DNA of 6,335 bases, from contig MHXM01000108.1 of NCBI GenBank assembly GCA_001825565.1, positions 1 to 6,335 of the forward strand, given 5' to 3'. Below the pieces are notes generated by a model. The model ran no database searches and was not told where the DNA came from. It saw only the letters and a list, made by a program, of their open reading frames with translations. The position numbers were made by a program, and so were the translations under genes. How positions within the stretch are numbered: the first letter of the stretch is position 1; each line of letters starts with the position of its first letter. The stretch comes from Desulfuromonadaceae bacterium GWC2_58_13 (lineage in GTDB: Bacteria > Desulfobacterota > Desulfuromonadia > Desulfuromonadales > Trichloromonadaceae). Shown here in pieces: positions 1 through 6,278 of this stretch.

Positions 1-2
1 CC

Positions 3-272
3 GATCATGTACGAGTGTTCGTTGTTTCCTGCCGGCTCAGCGATGCCGAGATGAAAGCGCTGCAGGAAATGACCCGGAACACCGAAAGCTCGATTTCCGA
101 CCTGTTGCGTCAGGGTCTTGAATGTCTGTGCCGGAATGCCGGGACGGATACTCTTCCCGGGCTCATCGCAAAAAACAGAATGGAGAAAAATCGGGAGAAG
201 CGTCATCCCGTGACGGATAAAAAAATTGCCGGGAACGGGATTCCGTTCCGGCGCTCGATCATAAGGAAGTGA
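3..272 (+). CDS. Ribbon-helix-helix DNA-binding protein, 5' end outside window
   Basis: The first readable residues form a typical ribbon-helix-helix (CopG/Arc-type) fold: a strand FVVSCRLSD, then helix EMKALQEMTRNT, a turn ESS, and helix ISDLLRQGLECL. Such proteins bind DNA as dimers through the paired strands and often autoregulate a small operon or an antitoxin pair. The frame is open to the window's left edge (codons for DHVRV precede the strand). The only in-window start candidate, a GTG at 15, has no ribosome binding site and would cut into the strand, so the true start probably lies upstream. The C-terminal 45 residues are basic and low in hydrophobics, with no recognised domain. The stop lies 4 bases before the next gene, so the two are probably co-transcribed and translationally coupled. 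The fold is fairly sure; the regulated target is unknown. Confidence 0.65.
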   Translation, partial: DHVRVFVVSCRLSDAEMKALQEMTRNTESSISDLLRQGLECLCRNAGTDTLPGLIAKNRMEKNREKRHPVTDKKIAGNGIPFRRSIIRK

Positions 273-276
273 ACAC

Positions 277-492
277 ATGAAACACCTGACCCGTTTCGGA
301 ATCCTGCGGCTACAGTTTCTGCAAAGCTGCAAACCAGAACTGCTGCAGGAAATGCAACATGCCGGTGCCCTTGAGGATCATCTGGTTTCTTCGCAGCGCA
401 GCGCGGAGTGGGAATTGGACCAGCTGATTTTCGCCGGCATGGAGGAGGAAGAAGCGGAGCTCTTCATCCTGAACGAATATATCATGGCCTGA
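277..492 (+). CDS. Small TnpV-like protein (transposon-associated family)
   Basis: A 71-residue acidic protein. A clear Shine-Dalgarno AAGGAAG (263-269) sits 7 bases before the ATG. The sequence follows the pattern I associate with the TnpV family: an FGILRLQFLQ start, a P-x-LL segment, then G-ALEDHL, a variable middle and an ending LNEYI. TnpV proteins are small, of unknown biochemical role, and named for occurrence on transposons; usual members are longer at the N-terminus and in the middle, so this would be a compact form. It directly follows the ribbon-helix-helix gene by 4 bases, which suggests a two-gene regulatory or accessory module, possibly a remnant of a mobile element. No transposase or inverted repeat is visible here. 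The family call rests on recall of the pattern only; an alternative is an unrelated helical small protein. Confidence 0.5.
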   Translation: MKHLTRFGILRLQFLQSCKPELLQEMQHAGALEDHLVSSQRSAEWELDQLIFAGMEEEEAELFILNEYIMA

Positions 493-622
493 GCGCGGAG
501 AGAACGCTTGGCCCATTTCCTGAAAACATGAAAATCTTCCTGTTTCGAGCTATCCCCAACGCGTTTCTTTCGGCCGATTAATCCTCGCAGAAAATAATCA
601 GCTCGGGTTGTAATCGTAAATT
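493..622. other. Convergent intergenic gap
   Basis: This 130-base stretch lies between the end of the TnpV-like gene on the + strand and the end of the protease on the - strand. It is more AT-rich than the flanking genes. It contains a small palindrome GATTAATC (576-583). I see no convincing stem followed by a T run on either strand, so no intrinsic terminator can be assigned to either convergent gene. Confidence 0.4.
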
Positions 623-1960
623 TCAAGGCTTAAACCCTCCCCGGCAGAAAATTCCAAGCAGCGCGGCAAGAAGCAAGGTTGCTTCGGAACCCATCCCGGG
701 AACGGCGACGGGGGCGGGAATATCCAGCACCTCTTCCATGTCGAGCCGGGGCAGGGTTGCCCCGTTGCGGGGATCGGTGACCAGAGTCGTGGCGGACAGC
801 AGACGGTTGTCGGTTTCAATCAGGGTTTCGGCGGGGTAGGCGCTACGCAGCACGGCCAGGACCCCGGCGACATGGGGGGCGGCTTGGGACGTGCCGGCCT
901 TGGTTGCACCTGCCGCGGTGATCATCGCTCCGGGAGCCCACAGGCTCATGAAGTCAGCCGAGTTGGAGAAACAGGCAATCTGGTCGGCGGCGGTGGTTGC
1001 GTCGGTGCAGATTGAATAACCGATGCCGCCGACATTGGCGTCATAAACGGCGCCGACCGAGGTGACATCCGGGGTACAGGCGGGTCGGGACAGGGCGTCC
1101 GAATAGCCTTCATTGCCCGCCGCGGCTACCACCAGGATGCCTGCGGCGCGGGCATTGGCCACCGCCGTGACGTAAGGATTGGTAAGGCGGTTTTTGCAGG
1201 GCGCCGTATTGTAGCTGCCGTCGCCGAGGCTGAGATTGATCGTTACGATGTTGTAGTCCGCCTGGTGGGAGATCGCCCAGTTGATGCCGCCGAGTACCAA
1301 AGCATCGGAAGAGGCGGCGCCGTCGAATACGTCGATGGCGACCAGATCGGCTTCGGAGGCGACCACGGCGGCGATGGCGCCGACGTGGGTACCGTGACCG
1401 TTGTCGTCGAGGGAGCCGTCGTCGGTCGCGATATCCACCGCATCGACCACCCGGCAGGAATCCGGGTCGGCGAGGCCGACGCAATTGCCGAACTCGGAAC
1501 GATTGAGGTAGTTGATGCCGGTATCGACGATCGCCATGGTGGTTCCCTGACCGCCGTAGCCGGCTGCCGACGGGACCAACTGGCGGATGAGCGGCAGACT
1601 CTCGGCGAGAAAAGGAAAAATCCGTCGATTGGGGTAAATCGCCAGGATTTTCGGATGCCGCTGTAACGCATTCATCACCCGGGGATTTCGGGTCTGCAGA
1701 ACAGCCATGGGGAGATGGCTCAAACGGTGGGTCACGCTGAATTCCGCCGGCATGCCGGCCAAAATCCCATCTTTCAATTCATCCAAAGCCGGCACCTTCC
1801 GCCGGGCATTCAGGTTGGCCTGACCCTGGGTATCGAACAGGATCAGGTATTCGTCGTTGAAGGCCGGCGCAAGGTTTCGCGCCTCGGACGCGATCGTCAT
1901 GGCAAAAAGAAATGCGAGGATTGTCAGTACCAGAATTAGGGAACGGATTCGTTTTCTCAT
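623..1960 (-). CDS. Secreted subtilisin-like serine protease (S8 family) with C-terminal tail signal
   Basis: A 445-residue peptidase S8. Residues 1-27 form a signal peptide (MRKRIR, a hydrophobic core, then an AxA-type site at SEA). Residues about 37-113 resemble an I9 propeptide, which folds the protease and inhibits it until cleaved. The catalytic domain carries Asp146 (AIVDTG), His189 (NGHGTHVG), oxyanion Asn283 (AAGNEG) and Ser358 (GTSQAAPHVAG), so it should be active. Cysteines 160, 169, 255, 295, 318 and 330 could form three disulfides, fitting export to periplasm or surface. The protein ends with VPGMG (420-424), a short hydrophobic stretch and RGGFKP, like a sorting or anchoring tail. 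The ATG at 1960 is chosen because AAGGA lies 10 bases upstream and the signal peptide follows at once. The frame is open further upstream to a TTG at 2089, but that extension runs through the leader terminator. It is divergent from the lipid genes. Substrate unknown. Confidence 0.93.
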   Translation of the reverse strand: MRKRIRSLILVLTILAFLFAMTIASEARNLAPAFNDEYLILFDTQGQANLNARRKVPALDELKDGILAGMPAEFSVTHRLSHLPMAVLQTRNPRVMNALQRHPKILAIYPNRRIFPFLAESLPLIRQLVPSAAGYGGQGTTMAIVDTGINYLNRSEFGNCVGLADPDSCRVVDAVDIATDDGSLDDNGHGTHVGAIAAVVASEADLVAIDVFDGAASSDALVLGGINWAISHQADYNIVTINLSLGDGSYNTAPCKNRLTNPYVTAVANARAAGILVVAAAGNEGYSDALSRPACTPDVTSVGAVYDANVGGIGYSICTDATTAADQIACFSNSADFMSLWAPGAMITAAGATKAGTSQAAPHVAGVLAVLRSAYPAETLIETDNRLLSATTLVTDPRNGATLPRLDMEEVLDIPAPVAVPGMGSEATLLLAALLGIFCRGGFKP

Positions 1961-1970
1961 AGGGACAGAG

Positions 1971-1975
1971 TCCTT
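1971..1975 (-). promoter_or_regulatory. Ribosome binding site of the protease
   Basis: On the - strand AAGGA lies 10 bases before the ATG at 1960. It fixes the start directly ahead of the signal peptide and excludes the upstream in-frame TTG. Confidence 0.7.
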
Positions 1976-2017
1976 TTTGTTTTTCTGAACCCGCGCCGGC
2001 GTCGGACCGGTGCAAGG

Positions 2018-2060
2018 AAAAAGCCCGGATTGAAAGCGTTGTGCCTTCAGTCCGGGCTTT
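2018..2060 (-). terminator. Intrinsic terminator inside the protease leader
   Basis: On the - strand AAAGCCCGGA (2060-2051) pairs perfectly with TCCGGGCTTT (2029-2020). After one C/A mismatch the stem continues for seven more pairs (2049-2043 with 2037-2031, one of them G-U), closing a five-base loop. A run of five T follows (2022-2018). The T run is present only when read on the - strand, toward the protease. The hairpin ends 57 bases before the protease ATG. It therefore either attenuates protease transcription or ends a short leader RNA. The structure is strong by eye; its use is inferred. Confidence 0.75.
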
Positions 2061-2170
2061 CCGATCCTTGCGCTGGCGCAAATCGGCAAAGTACCCTCGG
2101 AGACTTGGTCGCACGCCTGGGATGGCTGAATCCAAGGCGCTTTGCGGTATGAAAATATGGGCTCGGACTG
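2048..2170 (-). promoter_or_regulatory. Structured, riboswitch-like 5' leader of the protease gene
   Basis: On the - strand this RNA can be closed by CAGTCCG (2170-2164) pairing with CGGACTG (2054-2048). Inside lie two good hairpins. One spans 2140-2113: GCGCCT/AGGCGT, one mismatch, GGAT/ATCC and a six-base loop. The other spans 2086-2061: CCGAT/ATCGG, a two-base bulge, then TTGCG/CGCAA with a four-base loop. A further option pairs GCAAAG (2145-2140) with CTTTGC (2091-2086), or TACC with GGTA nearby. The closing strand 2054-2048 is also part of the 5' arm of the terminator, so the closing stem and the terminator exclude each other. If a ligand or protein stabilised the closing stem, transcription would read through. 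I compared it by eye with the conserved cores of c-di-GMP/cAMP-GMP (GEMM), cobalamin, TPP, ZTP and other common riboswitches and found no match. Identity unknown. Confidence 0.45.
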
Positions 2171-2241
2171 TTACTGAAAAATTAGCATCCGGTATGAAGG
2201 TTGTTAGCGAGATGTAATTTTCGCAATGGTCCTCGGAGATC

Positions 2242-2332
2242 TCCTTTCAGGTCATCCGCGATGTCCCTCCCGTCCCCGCACGCCTGCAAAACACACCAAT
2301 TCCTAACGATTTTTTCATGTTCCCTGAAAGGA
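2242..2332. repeat. Spaced 10-bp inverted repeat upstream of the lipid operon
   Basis: TCCTTTCAGG (2242-2251) and its exact reverse complement CCTGAAAGGA (2323-2332) are separated by 71 bases, and the second copy ends 59 bases before the acyltransferase ATG. They could be two oppositely oriented binding sites for a regulator, or a long-range stem in the mRNA leader. The first copy overlaps the palindrome GGAGATCTCC. The match is seen directly; a function is speculative. Confidence 0.35.
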
Positions 2333-2375
2333 AGCCAGGCAGACTGCTGTCGTATGGAAAGACTATCCCCTCATC

Positions 2376-2381
2376 GGAAGG
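2376..2381 (+). promoter_or_regulatory. Ribosome binding site deciding the acyltransferase start
   Basis: GGAAGG lies 10 bases before the ATG at 2392. The earlier in-frame ATG at 2317 has only AT-rich sequence before it, so 2392 is the better start. Confidence 0.7.
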
Positions 2382-2391
2382 TCGAATCGCT

Positions 2392-4200
2392 ATGAGTCTG
2401 CTTTGTCATGAGAATGACCCGTTCGGAATTCCTTCGCCGATTGCCCTCGTCTCGCGGATGTTGGAATCCTTGTCGGGGCTCTCCCGTTGTTCCCGGATCT
2501 ACACAGAGATTGGGGAACAACGGGAAGGCCTGGATTTTTTCACAACCGTGCTGGAACACCTCGGGGTGACCTACGGGGTGGCCGACGAAGAGGCCGCCAG
2601 GATTCCTTTGTGCGGGCCGGCGGTTGTGGTAGCCAACCATCCCTTCGGGGGCATCGAAGGGCTGATGCTGCTCGATCTTCTCAAGCGCCTGCGGCCGGAT
2701 GTAAAGGTCATCGCCAATGCGATTCTCTGCCGGATTCCCGAACTCAGGGACACGGTCATACCGGTCAATCCGTTCGGTTCCCGGGAAGCCGGCCGGACCA
2801 ATATCGCGCCGATGCGGGAAGGGATTCGCTGGGTGAGGGGCGGCGGTTTGCTGGTGATCTTCCCCGCCGGAGAGGTTTCGCACCTGAACCTGCGGCGCCG
2901 GGAGATCTCCGATCCGAAGTGGAATGACAACCTGGCCCGCCTGGTCCGCAAATCGGAAGCCCCGGTGGTGCCGGTATTTTTCAAAGGGCACAACGGCCCC
3001 CTGTTTCAACTGGCCGGACTGCTTCATCCCCGATTGCGCACCGCTCTGCTGGTTCGCGAGCTGCTGAACAAGGCCGGCCGGCATTTCCCCATCCGGATCG
3101 GGAAGGCCATCCCCTGGAAGAAACTCAACGCCATGGCCAGAGACGATGAAATGGTCGGATACCTGCGGCTCAAAACCTACCTGCTCGGTTGTTCGGCAAC
3201 GGCGGAGCGCTCGGAGCCGGGGAGCGTTCCCGTTGGCGACGAACCGGTCATTCCCGCCCGGCAGCCGGAAATCCTGGCTGGGGAAATCGGCCGTCTGCCG
3301 CAGTCCCAGCTGCTGGTGGATAGCGGAGAGATGCGGGTGTATCAGGCCCGGGCCGGCCAGATTCCCTACGCGCTGCTGGAAATCGGCCGCCTGCGGGAGC
3401 TGACCTTCCGCGAAGTCGGTGAGGGCACCGGCAAGCGGTACGACCTGGACGTCTTCGATCAGCACTACACGCACATTTTCATCTGGAACCGGGAAAAGTC
3501 CGAGATCGTCGGGGCCTACCGGGTGGGCAAGACCGATGAAATTCTGCGGCAGATGGGGAAGAAGGGGCTGTACACCCACACCCTGTTCCGCTTCCGCACC
3601 CGGGTGTTCGAACAGTTCGGCCCGGCCCTGGAGATGGGACGTTCGTTCGTGCGCGGCGAGTACCAGCGCAGCTATGCCCCCCTGCTGCTGCTCTGGAAGG
3701 GGATCGGCCAGTTCGTGGCGGAAAATCCCCGTTATCGGAAACTGTTCGGACCGGTCAGCATCACCCGCGACTACAGCGACCTGTCTCGGCAACTCATTGC
3801 CGGCACCCTTCAGGAGACCCTCTCCATTCCCGAAATGTCGCGCATGATCAAGCCGCGCATGCCGATGCACGTTCGACGGGTCAGAATTAAAGGTTGCGCC
3901 CGGGCCTCGACCAGGGCGGTGATGAGCGATATGGAGGAGTTGTCCTCGATGATCGCCGACATCGAGATCGATCGGAAGGGGATTCCGGTGCTGCTGCGGC
4001 ATTATCTCAACCTCGGCGGGAAATTGCTGGCCTTCAACCTCGATCCCAACTTCGGCGATGTGCTCGACGGATTGATCCTGGTCGATCTGATGGAGACCGA
4101 CGCCAAGACCCTCGGGCGCTACATGGGCAAGCAGGGGGTGGCCGCCTTCCGCGCCTATCACGAAAACCTCTCGGCGCAATCCCTGGCCGATTGCGCCTGA
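2392..4200 (+). CDS. olsF: OlsF-like bifunctional acyltransferase (PlsC-type plus OlsB-type), ornithine lipid synthesis
   Basis: A 602-residue fusion. Residues about 70-260 are a lysophospholipid acyltransferase (PlsC/OlsA) domain with NHPFGGIEG (82-90), the substrate-binding motif FPAGEVS (157-163) and PVVPVFF (191-197). Residues about 310-465 are a GNAT-fold acyltransferase of the OlsB type, with EMGRSFV (414-420), LLLWKGIG (432-439) and LFGPVSI (451-457). The tail IPVLLRHYLNLGGKLLAFN (531-549) and DPNFGDVLDG (551-560) is also typical of this family. In OlsF proteins the C-terminal half N-acylates ornithine with a 3-hydroxyacyl-ACP and the N-terminal half adds the second acyl chain, giving phosphorus-free ornithine lipid at the inner membrane. 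The O-acyltransferase motif is H-x5-E rather than the textbook H-x4-D. It is the first of a co-directional set with a glycosyltransferase and a phosphatase. The exact amino-acid head group (ornithine or another) cannot be read from sequence. Confidence 0.8.
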   Translation: MSLLCHENDPFGIPSPIALVSRMLESLSGLSRCSRIYTEIGEQREGLDFFTTVLEHLGVTYGVADEEAARIPLCGPAVVVANHPFGGIEGLMLLDLLKRLRPDVKVIANAILCRIPELRDTVIPVNPFGSREAGRTNIAPMREGIRWVRGGGLLVIFPAGEVSHLNLRRREISDPKWNDNLARLVRKSEAPVVPVFFKGHNGPLFQLAGLLHPRLRTALLVRELLNKAGRHFPIRIGKAIPWKKLNAMARDDEMVGYLRLKTYLLGCSATAERSEPGSVPVGDEPVIPARQPEILAGEIGRLPQSQLLVDSGEMRVYQARAGQIPYALLEIGRLRELTFREVGEGTGKRYDLDVFDQHYTHIFIWNREKSEIVGAYRVGKTDEILRQMGKKGLYTHTLFRFRTRVFEQFGPALEMGRSFVRGEYQRSYAPLLLLWKGIGQFVAENPRYRKLFGPVSITRDYSDLSRQLIAGTLQETLSIPEMSRMIKPRMPMHVRRVRIKGCARASTRAVMSDMEELSSMIADIEIDRKGIPVLLRHYLNLGGKLLAFNLDPNFGDVLDGLILVDLMETDAKTLGRYMGKQGVAAFRAYHENLSAQSLADCA

Positions 4201-4273
4201 ACCGGGCAACGGGCCCGAATGGGAGCATCGCCGGCTCCACCCAGGGAAACGACATTATTTCGGTGAGGCGTGC

Positions 4274-5464
4274 ATGAATGATCATCTGAAAATCGCCATT
4301 GTCACGGAAACCTATTTTCCCCAGGTCAATGGGGTTTCCAGGACCCTCGATCGGTTGGTGGAACATCTTCTGGGGCAAAACCATCGGGTGCATCTGTTCA
4401 TTCCGGATTACGGCGGCGGGGTGCAGGCTGCGCGGGCCGGGGTCGAGGTGACGGCTTTTGCCGGGTGGCGGCTACCCAACTACCCGGAAATCCTGCTCCC
4501 CCTGGTGCGTCCGGCCACCCTGAAACGCCACCTGCGGGCCGCCGCTCCCGACATCGTTCATGTCGCCACCGAAGGTCCCCTCGGCTGGGCGGCATTGCAA
4601 GCCGCCCGCGGGCTCGGGATCCCGGTGGTCAGCTCCTATCACACCAATTTCGCCCAGTACATGGAATCCTACCGGCTGAAATCCGCGGCAGGAGTCATCT
4701 GGACATATCTGCGATGGTTTCACAACCGCACCAGCAAAACCTTCTGTCCCACCCCATCGATCCGGGACATCCTGAAGGAGCGGAAATTCGAGCGGGTGAC
4801 GGTCTGGAGCCGGGGGGTCGACAGCGGCTGGTTCAGTCCGCGCAAACGTTCGTGGCAGTTGCGGGAGCAACTCGGGTTCATCGACGACGAGGTCGTATTT
4901 CTCTACTGCGGCCGGCTGGCGGCGGAGAAGAACCTGCTCATGTTGCTGGAGGCGTTTTACCTGCTGGACGAGCCCAAGGCGAGGCTGCTGATGATCGGCG
5001 ACGGCCCACTAAAAGACCGATTGCAATCGGAATGCGACTACCGGGTGATGTTCGCCGGGTACCGGCACGGCGAGGAACTGGCGCGATATTATGCCGCCGC
5101 CGATGTCATGACCTTTCCGTCGTTAAGTGAAACCTTCGGCAACGTCATCCTGGAGGCCATGGCCTCGGGACTGCCGGTGATCGGGTTCGATGTCCCCGGT
5201 CCCAAAGACATCATCCAGAACGGCAAGACCGGGGAAATCGTTACCACCGTTTCGTCCATGGCGCTGTCCGGCAGCATGAAGTCCCTGTTTGGACATGCCG
5301 GGTATCGCCGGTCGCTCGGTCAGGGCGCCCGCCTCTACGCGGAGCAGCAGAACTGGTCGAGCATCAATCGGGTGGTGAGCGACGTCTATATCGAATGTCT
5401 TGGGGGCGAAGATTCTGGCGCGGCGCGGCCGAATCTTCGCAAAGGGTTGCAGCCGTTGTTCTGA
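4274..5464 (+). CDS. GT4 family glycosyltransferase, SqdX/MgtA-like (probable glycolipid synthesis)
   Basis: A 396-residue GT-B glycosyltransferase. The N-terminal domain starts with IAIVTETYFPQVNGVSRTL (8-26), the acceptor-side signature of the SqdX/MgtA/PimB group, followed by IVHVATEGPLGWAAL (94-108) and SSYHTNF (120-126). The C-terminal nucleotide-sugar domain has YCGRLAAEKN (211-220), GDGPLKDRL (242-250) and the E-x7-E element at E286/E294 within SETFGNVILEAM. Relatives transfer a sugar (sulfoquinovose, mannose, glucose) from an activated donor to diacylglycerol or a glycolipid, at the cytoplasmic membrane face. The ATG at 4274 follows GGTGAGG by 5 bases. It starts 73 bases after the acyltransferase and is followed 26 bases later by the PAP2 gene, which could supply diacylglycerol. 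No signal peptide is visible. Family is sure; sugar and acceptor are inferred from resemblance and neighbours, and a role in cell-surface glycans remains possible. Confidence 0.85.
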   Translation: MNDHLKIAIVTETYFPQVNGVSRTLDRLVEHLLGQNHRVHLFIPDYGGGVQAARAGVEVTAFAGWRLPNYPEILLPLVRPATLKRHLRAAAPDIVHVATEGPLGWAALQAARGLGIPVVSSYHTNFAQYMESYRLKSAAGVIWTYLRWFHNRTSKTFCPTPSIRDILKERKFERVTVWSRGVDSGWFSPRKRSWQLREQLGFIDDEVVFLYCGRLAAEKNLLMLLEAFYLLDEPKARLLMIGDGPLKDRLQSECDYRVMFAGYRHGEELARYYAAADVMTFPSLSETFGNVILEAMASGLPVIGFDVPGPKDIIQNGKTGEIVTTVSSMALSGSMKSLFGHAGYRRSLGQGARLYAEQQNWSSINRVVSDVYIECLGGEDSGAARPNLRKGLQPLF

Positions 5465-5490
5465 AGGCGACATTAACGAGGAGATGGCCT

Positions 5491-6066
5491 ATGTCCGTAT
5501 CGAGAAAAATACCATTTGCCGGAGGGGTGGTCGATTATTACTGCCAACACATCACCCCGTTCGAAGCCCAGGTCATGAAACGATTTTGCGGACTGCAACG
5601 TTTTTGCTGGCTGACGGTCTTTTTCAAGATCATGAGCCGGTTGGGGGATGGATCGCTCTGGGGTGCCCTGGCGTTGGTTTTGCTGGCCATGGATGCCCAG
5701 GCGTACAAATGGGCGATAGCCGCCATGGCATTGGCCATTGCCCTCACCGTCGTCATCTTCAAGGCGGTAAAAAACCTGGTGGGGCGGCCCAGGCCCTTCG
5801 AGACCTGGGACAGCCTCGCCTGCATCATGCTTCCCCCCGATCGTTTTTCTTTTCCCTCGGGGCACACCATGACGGCTTTCTCGGTGATCGGCGTGCTCTA
5901 CGTTCTGGTTCCGGGAGCCTGGTTTCTTCTGTTGCCGGTGGCGGTGCTCATCGGTTTGTCCCGCGTCTACCTCGGATTGCATTATCCGACCGATGTGCTC
6001 ATCGGCGCCCTGCTCGGATCGGCCATCGGGCTTCTCGTCGGCGGGCAGTTCATCGGCTTGGCCTGA
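5491..6066 (+). CDS. PAP2 family membrane phosphatase
   Basis: A 191-residue type 2 phosphatidic-acid phosphatase. All three motifs are present: K-x6-RP (K94 to R101-P102 in KNLVGRPRP), PSGH (122-125, with His125) and SR-x5-H-x3-D (S157-R158, H164, D168). His164 is expected to be the nucleophile, with His125 as general acid. About five hydrophobic segments are visible (roughly 52-68, 73-93, 126-141, 143-157 and 168-190), so it is an inner-membrane protein. The start at 5491 is chosen because GAGGAG lies 7 bases upstream; the frame runs back to 5395 inside the glycosyltransferase but lacks a binding site there. Substrates in the family are phosphatidate, prenyl diphosphates and lipid A phosphates. 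Next to an acyltransferase and a lipid-type glycosyltransferase, phosphatidate to diacylglycerol is the best guess; undecaprenyl diphosphate is the main alternative. Confidence 0.9.
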   Translation: MSVSRKIPFAGGVVDYYCQHITPFEAQVMKRFCGLQRFCWLTVFFKIMSRLGDGSLWGALALVLLAMDAQAYKWAIAAMALAIALTVVIFKAVKNLVGRPRPFETWDSLACIMLPPDRFSFPSGHTMTAFSVIGVLYVLVPGAWFLLLPVAVLIGLSRVYLGLHYPTDVLIGALLGSAIGLLVGGQFIGLA

Positions 6067-6125
6067 TCGGAGCCTTTCGCGAATCGTGTCAACGGCTGAA
6101 TTTACGGGATGCATGGGGTTGATCG

Positions 6126-6278
6126 ATGGGGATGGTTGAGGTTTTAATAAAAATTCTGCGCATTGCGTTCTTCGTGTCGCTTCTGGCGTGGGTGCTCGTC
6201 GCCGGAACGAGGGAGCTGCCCGCTTCGCCGGAATCCGCTACCGACATCGAGGTTCGGTTCGCGGCCGGCGATGATTGA
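6126..6278 (+). CDS. Small single-pass membrane protein, unrecognised
   Basis: A 50-residue reading frame (start MGMVEVLIK) with one clear hydrophobic segment, ILRIAFFVSLLAWVLVAG (about 10-27), followed by an acidic hydrophilic tail ending AAGDD. It begins 59 bases after the PAP2 stop on the same strand, and its stop overlaps a candidate start of the following gene, which suggests membership of the same transcript. The binding site is poor: a GGGG run (6115-6118) lies 7 bases before the first ATG, and a second in-frame ATG at 6132 is an alternative. No family is recognised. It could be a membrane-anchored accessory peptide of the lipid genes, the start of an envelope operon, or a chance frame. 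The hydrophobic segment and position favour a real gene. Confidence 0.45.
   Translation: MGMVEVLIKILRIAFFVSLLAWVLVAGTRELPASPESATDIEVRFAAGDD

Larger units (their letters stand above)
1961..2391. other. Divergent intergenic region between protease and lipid genes
   Basis: These 431 bases separate two divergent genes and should hold promoters for both. The protease-proximal half contains the structured leader and terminator on the - strand. The other half (2171-2391) contains a perfect palindrome GGAGATCTCC (2235-2244) and a spaced 10-base inverted repeat (2242-2251 and 2323-2332). A TAATTT-like -10 could be read on either strand near 2178-2220, but no -35 box of convincing quality sits at the right distance. 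No sigma-54 site or Pho box was recognised. I see no reliable small ORF here. Confidence 0.5.

Noticed and set aside
1265..1666. A 133-residue + strand frame inside the protease
   Set aside because: It is the antisense of the conserved Asp and His motif region of the protease and has no start signals or family features.
1961..2089. N-terminal extension of the protease to a TTG at 2089
   Set aside because: It would put 43 extra residues before the signal peptide, pass through the leader terminator, and has no ribosome binding site.
2048..2170. Known GEMM (c-di-GMP/cAMP-GMP), cobalamin, TPP or ZTP riboswitch
   Set aside because: Fragments such as CGCAAAGC are present, but the conserved cores and GNRA-capped stem arrangement of these classes are absent on both strands.
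2317..2391. Earlier ATG at 2317 for the OlsF-like gene
   Set aside because: No ribosome binding site precedes it, whereas the ATG at 2392 has GGAAGG at a good distance.
2171..2391. Pho box upstream of the lipid genes
   Set aside because: Only single partial matches such as GTCAT and CTGTCG appear; no properly spaced direct repeat of CTGTCAT-like units is present.
2371..4209. A 612-residue open frame antisense to the OlsF-like gene
   Set aside because: It mirrors a GC-rich gene with clear family motifs on the + strand, has no recognisable domain and is rich in H, P, G, Q and R as expected from antisense reading.
4222..4238. Hairpin GGAGC/GCTCC between the acyltransferase and glycosyltransferase genes
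   Set aside because: Only five pairs and no T run follow, so it is not a convincing terminator.
5395..5490. N-terminal extension of the PAP2 gene into the glycosyltransferase
   Set aside because: The overlap would be about 70 bases without a binding site; GAGGAG places the start at 5491.
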